A program made the translations under genes and the position numbers. Under the pieces are notes generated by a model. The model made no database searches, was not told the origin of the DNA, and was given only the letters and a program-made list of their open reading frames with translations. A stretch of 64,000 bases of DNA from assembly GCA_964437505.1 (NCBI GenBank), contig CAYTGU010000008.1, positions 11,845 through 75,844 of the forward strand, given 5' to 3'. Below, piece after piece: positions 60,160-64,000 of the stretch (positions are counted from its first letter, which is position 1; each line of letters starts with the position of its first letter). This DNA comes from JAHJDO01 sp964437505 (GTDB lineage Bacteria > JAHJDO01).

Positions 60160-61052
60160 TATTTGCCAACCTTATTTGTCTTTTTATTGAGATATTTGAA
60201 TAGATCGGATTTAGATGAAAGAACGACCGTAGTTTTATCATCAATTATCCTCTTATAAGATTCTAGAGTTCTTATAAACTTGTAAAATGCCGAGTCTTTC
60301 TCAAAGGCTTCCGCATATATTTTTGTAGCAGCAGCATCTCCCTCTCCTTTTATAATCTCAGCATCTTTATAAGCTTCGGACAGTATGTCGCTCTGAATTT
60401 TGTTAGCCTCAGATCTTATTATATCTGCTTTCTCTCTGCCTTCTGCACGGTATTTGTTTGCAATTGACTCTCTTTCAGACTTCATTCTTTTATATACACT
60501 TTCAACATTATCCTGCGGCAACGCAAGCCGACATATACCTATTTCTTTTATCTTAATACCATAAGAATCAATAGTTTTTTTGTTGCTATTTTCTGTTATG
60601 GCTTTTTCTATCTCCTTTATCTTCACTGAATCCTTTTCTATTGATATTATTGATGCCATTTCGTAATTACCAAGAATACTTCCAAGCTGAGCACAAACAA
60701 TGTCATCAATCTTTTTTGTAGCACTTATATTATTTCCTACTGCCTGGAAAAATCCTAAAGAATTATCAATCCGCCAACATACGAAACACTGCACAATTAT
60801 ATTTTTTTTATCCTGTGTGAGATATTCAATCAATCTGGTTTTATAAAGCATCAGTCTTTTTTCAAATCTGTTAACTGTCTGAACAGGATCAGGCCATTTA
60901 TAGTAAAGTCCCGGATCAGTAATAGTTTTAACAGGTTGTCCAAACTGAGTAATGATAACATGTTCTCTCTCATCAACTTTGTAGAAGATTAGAAATGATA
61001 GACCTACAATAACTACAAGCATTATTATTAAAAACTTGTTTCCTGTTTTCAT
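60159..61052 (-). CDS. hflC: HflC-like SPFH protein
   Basis: 297 residues: a membrane helix at the N-terminus (FLIIMLVVIVGLSFLIFYKV), then EREHVIITQFGQPVKTITDP, RLMLYKTRLIEYLTQDKKNI and IGICRLALPQDNVESVYKRM. SERESIANKYRAEGREKADI and SEAYKDAEIIKGEGDAAATK are also present. These are close matches to HflC, the partner of HflK in the FtsH-regulating cage. It lies 3 bases after the transporter-HflK fusion gene. Confidence 0.9.
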   Translation of the reverse strand: MKTGNKFLIIMLVVIVGLSFLIFYKVDEREHVIITQFGQPVKTITDPGLYYKWPDPVQTVNRFEKRLMLYKTRLIEYLTQDKKNIIVQCFVCWRIDNSLGFFQAVGNNISATKKIDDIVCAQLGSILGNYEMASIISIEKDSVKIKEIEKAITENSNKKTIDSYGIKIKEIGICRLALPQDNVESVYKRMKSERESIANKYRAEGREKADIIRSEANKIQSDILSEAYKDAEIIKGEGDAAATKIYAEAFEKDSAFYKFIRTLESYKRIIDDKTTVVLSSKSDLFKYLNKKTNKVGK

Positions 61053-61055
61053 TTG

Positions 61056-62876
61056 TTATTTCTCCTCTCTAATTATTGTAGAAATTTCTGCTTGATTACC
61101 TTGAAAAAACCAGATGTCCTGAATCTTTTCTCCTTCTTTAGGACATATAATAAACTTTTGAACATCAGGCAGAATTTCCTCCATTCCTTCTATATAAAGA
61201 CGTGTTTCTGTAATATCAGGATTTTTTCTATATGCAGCCTGCTGATTGAGAAACCTTCTAGATTCCCCCTTGCTTTTTGCCAGCATATCATTCTTATAAG
61301 CAATAGCCTCATTCTTCATCTTAACCTTTACAGATCTGGCATGAGGGATTACTTTATTTTCATAGCCTTTTGCTTTATGAATGTATGTTTCATAATCTTC
61401 CTGAGCACTTACAACATCCTCAAAAGCAGGAGCAATATCTGTAGGAGGATGAATGTCTCTGAAGTGTATGCCTTCTATCCATATTCCAGTTTTAAATTCG
61501 TCAAGTTTTCTCCCGAGAGTTTCTAAAATGTCCTCTTCAAGTTTTTCTCTATTAACAGTAATTGTCGGAAAGAAAGCTCTTCTTGATAGAGTGTTCGTCA
61601 ATATGGTATTGGCAAGCTGTATCATTAGGTCCTCTGGAGATGAATTCTTGTATAAAAAGTTATATATATTCTTAATTCTGTAATGAACATTCATAGTTAG
61701 GTCTAGAAAACTATTCTCTCCTGTTAGAAAAGGCAATTCTTCTTTATAATGAACATTTGTCCACAAGATCAACTGATAGTCTTTACTAGCTTTATAGCCA
61801 ATGCTTATTCGCCTTATTCTCTCAGTATCTACTCTGTTAATCCTGTCAATAGGTAAAGGAAATGCGTAATGAAGACCAGGCAAAACGGGTTTTGTAATAC
61901 TTAAGGGCTTCCCAAAGCGCTCCACAATTGCTTTTTCATTTGGCTTCAGCATATATATCCCTGAAGAGAAATATATGCCAACAACAATTATTAAAACTGT
62001 AATTACTATAACCCTATTTAATATTTTTTTATTTTGATTATAATTTTCGCTATTTAGATGCAGCTTTTCAGATAAAGCTCTGTATAGGCGATCCATCAGT
62101 AAAGGCAGTTTCTCTTTAATAAATACTACCAACATGTCCTCATGCTGTTGAGCATTCCTTAAATAACTTTTTTCCTGTGGATGCAGATATGCCTTTAAAG
62201 CTGTTGTAAGCACATGTAATGCATGGATAAATATAATTCCACAAATCACCACTGCTGCTATTCTGTCAATGTGGAAACCAAGATGTTCGCTTAGGAGCGC
62301 AACAACAACTAATATCGAGCCGAACATATCAACCTTGGAGTGATAACCATCCGCTATAAGTCCTGGTGATTTGCTTTTTTCTCCAACATATACCTCAAAC
62401 TTAGATAAAAGATAAGAACCCAATGCCAACAAAGACATAACAAAAGCTGCAGAAAGAGGGTTTTTAATAACAATAGAAGAAGGATGAATTATTTTCATAA
62501 AGATTTTATATGATATAAAAATAAGGGAAAGTCCGATTCCAACAGCCACTTTTTCTTCTAGTCTGGATATAAAGAGATGCCTGGCTGCTAAAGACTTCCT
62601 CTTTTGAGGTGGGATTTCATCCTTAAAAATAGAACCTGTATCTCTGTAGTTTTCTTGAGAGTTAACTGAATTCTTCCTTAAGGAAACCTCTGCTCTGTCC
62701 ATTCTAAGCGCGCCAAAAAGCACAAATGACGAAAGGATATCAAATATTGATGCCCATGCCTGAGCAAGAAGAGCTATGCTGCCTGAATAGGCTGCCAATA
62801 TAAATTTCGCAACTGATAATATCAGATTAATAAAAGACGATATAAGAGCTGTTATTTCTTCTTTAGTCATAATCAT
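61056..62876 (-). CDS. Fusion of a cation-efflux-like membrane domain with HflK
   Basis: 606 residues. Residues about 1-235 resemble a cation diffusion facilitator: six hydrophobic helices, with LIADGYHSKVDMFGSILVVV supplying the HxxxD metal site of helix V. The matching first site (LLAQAWASIFDILSS) has Asp but lacks the usual His. A linker leads to a further membrane helix (about 290) and an HflK band-7 domain (NEKAIVERFGKPLSITKPVL, HYAFPLPIDRINRVDTERI, YETYIHKAKGYENKVIPHAR). The CDF cytoplasmic domain is replaced by HflK. It may couple metal or proton flux to the membrane cage, or act as scaffold only. Met1 or Met3 could be the start. Confidence 0.85.
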   Translation of the reverse strand: MIMTKEEITALISSFINLILSVAKFILAAYSGSIALLAQAWASIFDILSSFVLFGALRMDRAEVSLRKNSVNSQENYRDTGSIFKDEIPPQKRKSLAARHLFISRLEEKVAVGIGLSLIFISYKIFMKIIHPSSIVIKNPLSAAFVMSLLALGSYLLSKFEVYVGEKSKSPGLIADGYHSKVDMFGSILVVVALLSEHLGFHIDRIAAVVICGIIFIHALHVLTTALKAYLHPQEKSYLRNAQQHEDMLVVFIKEKLPLLMDRLYRALSEKLHLNSENYNQNKKILNRVIVITVLIIVVGIYFSSGIYMLKPNEKAIVERFGKPLSITKPVLPGLHYAFPLPIDRINRVDTERIRRISIGYKASKDYQLILWTNVHYKEELPFLTGENSFLDLTMNVHYRIKNIYNFLYKNSSPEDLMIQLANTILTNTLSRRAFFPTITVNREKLEEDILETLGRKLDEFKTGIWIEGIHFRDIHPPTDIAPAFEDVVSAQEDYETYIHKAKGYENKVIPHARSVKVKMKNEAIAYKNDMLAKSKGESRRFLNQQAAYRKNPDITETRLYIEGMEEILPDVQKFIICPKEGEKIQDIWFFQGNQAEISTIIREEK

Positions 62877-62886
62877 CCGTTTTGCT

Positions 62887-63270
62887 TTACATCTCGTTCA
62901 TCATTATACAAAGATTGAAAACAACTTTAATACCATTGTCTTTGCAAAATTCTATAACGGTTTTGCTTTCAGCGCCGGGTTGAATCCACACCTTGCTTAT
63001 GCCCTTCTCTTTACATTCTCTTACTATCTTTTCCGTTATTTGCGGCGGTGTCACTATATCAACAACATCAACAGAGTCAGGAATCTCTTTTATGTTTGGA
63101 TAACATCTCAAGCCATCAACTTCTCTCAGACTAGGATTTACAGGATAAACTTCGTATCCTTTCTCTTTTAAAGTCTTTAAGATACGATAGGCATATTTTG
63201 ACTCGTTCCTAAAGGACCCTACAACTGCGAACCGTTTTTGCTTTAAAAAGTCTTTGACCAAATCCTGCAC
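62887..63270 (-). CDS. CoA-binding protein (YccU-like)
   Basis: 127 residues, starting with GTG at 63270. KRFAVVGSFRNESKYAYRIL opens a Rossmann fold. VNPSLREVDGLRCYPNIKEI, VDIVTPPQITEKIVRECKEK, VWIQPGAESKTVIEFCKDNG and a Cys near the end (NLCIMMNEM) are typical of the succinyl-CoA-synthetase-like CoA-binding domain family. It binds CoA; its cellular role is poorly defined. It lies 10 bases before the transporter-HflK fusion gene. Confidence 0.88.
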   Translation of the reverse strand: MQDLVKDFLKQKRFAVVGSFRNESKYAYRILKTLKEKGYEVYPVNPSLREVDGLRCYPNIKEIPDSVDVVDIVTPPQITEKIVRECKEKGISKVWIQPGAESKTVIEFCKDNGIKVVFNLCIMMNEM

Positions 63271-63272
63271 TT

Positions 63273-63644
63273 TTATCTTTGGCCCGTACCAAATTTTGAA
63301 TTCACACTTGGCCCCTGGGTTGATTTAAGTTCACCTTTGTTGTACTTCTCTATTGCTTCTCTGATATTGCCTGATACACCTGTTATTATCTCTATACCTG
63401 CTGCCTGTAACCCTTGAAAAGCATTTGGGCCGACATTGCCTGTTAAAACTGTCTTTATCTGTTTTTCTGCCATAAGTTGGGCTGACTGAATTCCAACTCC
63501 GCCCATACCAGATAAATTCGAATTCTGGACTGCTTCAAACTCTGAAGTTTCTGTATCTGCAATAATAAAATACTGACATCTCCCAAACCTTGGGTCAACC
63601 TGCGAATCTAAATTATCTCCTTGTGAAGTTATACAAATTTTCAT
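63273..63644 (-). CDS. NifX/NifB-type dinitrogenase cofactor-binding-like protein
   Basis: 123 residues: MKICITSQGDNLDSQVDPRF, GRCQYFIIADTE, GVGIQSAQLMAEKQIKTVLT and GNVGPNAFQGLQAAGIEIIT are the landmarks of the Nitro_FeMo-Co family. Such small proteins bind iron-sulfur or Fe-Mo precursors, or in non-fixers serve unknown metal roles. No nif genes are present here. A paralogue follows upstream at 63671. Confidence 0.92.
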   Translation of the reverse strand: MKICITSQGDNLDSQVDPRFGRCQYFIIADTETSEFEAVQNSNLSGMGGVGIQSAQLMAEKQIKTVLTGNVGPNAFQGLQAAGIEIITGVSGNIREAIEKYNKGELKSTQGPSVNSKFGTGQR

Positions 63645-63670
63645 AATCTCATCTCCTTTATTGGTTGCAT

Positions 63671-64000
63671 TTATTTATTTTCATCAGGATGGTCACATTC
63701 TTCTTTATCAATACCATAGCTTTTGCCAACGCCAGGACTGCACAAGCTTTCTCCTCCCTTAAGCTCACCTTTGATCAGCTTTTCAATGATTTCATCTATT
63801 CTCCCCTGCACACCTACAATTGGCTTAATACTGAATTCATCAAAAAATCCCACAGCTCTTGCTCCCATTCCTCCGGCTATAATACACTCAACACCTTTTT
63901 CATGAAGAAACTGCGGTATAGCACCAGGCATATGCCCAGGATTACCAACAACCTCTTTCTTAATTATTTTCCCATTTTCAATGTCTACAATTGTATAAGA
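63671..64000 (-). CDS. NifX/NifB-type cofactor-binding-like protein (5' end off window)
   Basis: The frame is open to the window edge, so 23 further codons precede the first internal ATG at 63931 (SYTIVDIENGKIIKKEVVGN). The domain continues PGAIPQFLHEKGVECIIAGG, MGARAVGFF and GVQGRIDEIIEKLIKGELKG. It ends in a Cys/His-bearing tail (CSPG, KEECDHPDE). It is paralogous to the next gene. Confidence 0.9.
   Translation of the reverse strand, partial: SYTIVDIENGKIIKKEVVGNPGHMPGAIPQFLHEKGVECIIAGGMGARAVGFFDEFSIKPIVGVQGRIDEIIEKLIKGELKGGESLCSPGVGKSYGIDKEECDHPDENK

Noticed and set aside
1..64000. CRISPR arrays, tRNA and rRNA genes
   Set aside because: I found no regularly spaced repeats with unique spacers, no cas genes, and no tRNA or rRNA signature on either strand by eye; a covariance search would be decisive.

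Overview
The window is AT-rich bacterial DNA. Its housekeeping part carries glnN-type glutamine synthetase, nadE, mnmG, coaD, an hflK/hflC-like cluster, MraY/WecA-type transferase genes and many dolichyl-phosphate-type (GT39) glycosyltransferases. UGA is an ordinary stop codon, since several genes are joined by ATGA overlaps. The gene mix (type III glutamine synthetase, cation-transporter/HflK fusion, multiple GT39 proteins, B12 radical SAM enzymes) suits an uncultivated bacterium of an Omnitrophota-like candidate phylum. That placement is inference only; there is no rRNA or tRNA in the window to settle it.

Layout. (1) About 1-31.5 kb is an accessory block, nearly all on the minus strand. It opens with a large serine recombinase that runs off the left edge, followed by an archaeo-eukaryotic-type primase, small zinc-finger and helix-turn-helix proteins, tandem phage-like paralogues, a ClpX-like AAA+ unfoldase, TPR proteins and a tyrosine recombinase. 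(2) About 12.2-29.5 kb is a long co-directional cluster: TPR/NfeD-like membrane proteins, a lipoprotein, a thermonuclease, a SLOG (cpYpsA-like) protein, a J-like membrane protein without HPD, a GrpE-like protein, a long Hsp70, a Ser/Thr kinase, an FHA protein, a GYF/DUF4234-like membrane protein, a DUF6804-like membrane protein, a giant GYF-zinc ribbon-nuclease-RecQ helicase, two small proteins (one tail-anchored), a second thermonuclease and a secreted protein. A decayed thermonuclease-SLOG copy lies at the far end. This is the best candidate for an undescribed system. (3) An SPFH-NfeD pair follows, then a comM gene cut off immediately before its Walker A motif. The simplest reading is that the whole left half is a genomic island inserted in comM by the serine recombinase.

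(4) About 32.3-40.2 kb carries a FabF-type ketosynthase with a nitronate-monooxygenase-type flavoprotein, a zincin-like peptidase, a repeat protein, a GNAT enzyme, a WecA-type transferase and glycosyltransferases. (5) About 40.3-52.4 kb is a surface-glycan or glycolipid locus. It includes a plus-strand operon (radical SAM, DegT-type aminotransferase, B12 radical SAM) and several decayed gene fragments. (6) About 52.4-64 kb is core metabolism: a small helix-turn-helix/zinc-ribbon pair with a near-leaderless promoter, nadE, glnN, a TIGR01212-type radical SAM protein, mnmG, coaD, three tandem SPFH proteins (one fused to a cation-efflux-like membrane domain), a CoA-binding protein and two NifX/NifB-type cofactor-binding proteins, the last running off the right edge.

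How the genes may work together: in region 2 the Hsp70 trio, kinase and FHA protein look like a protein-quality or phospho-signalling module. It appears coupled through the shared GYF-type domain to a membrane anchor and to a helicase-nuclease. Secreted nucleases at both ends suggest a role in DNA uptake, DNA destruction or defence, but no function is demonstrated by sequence alone.
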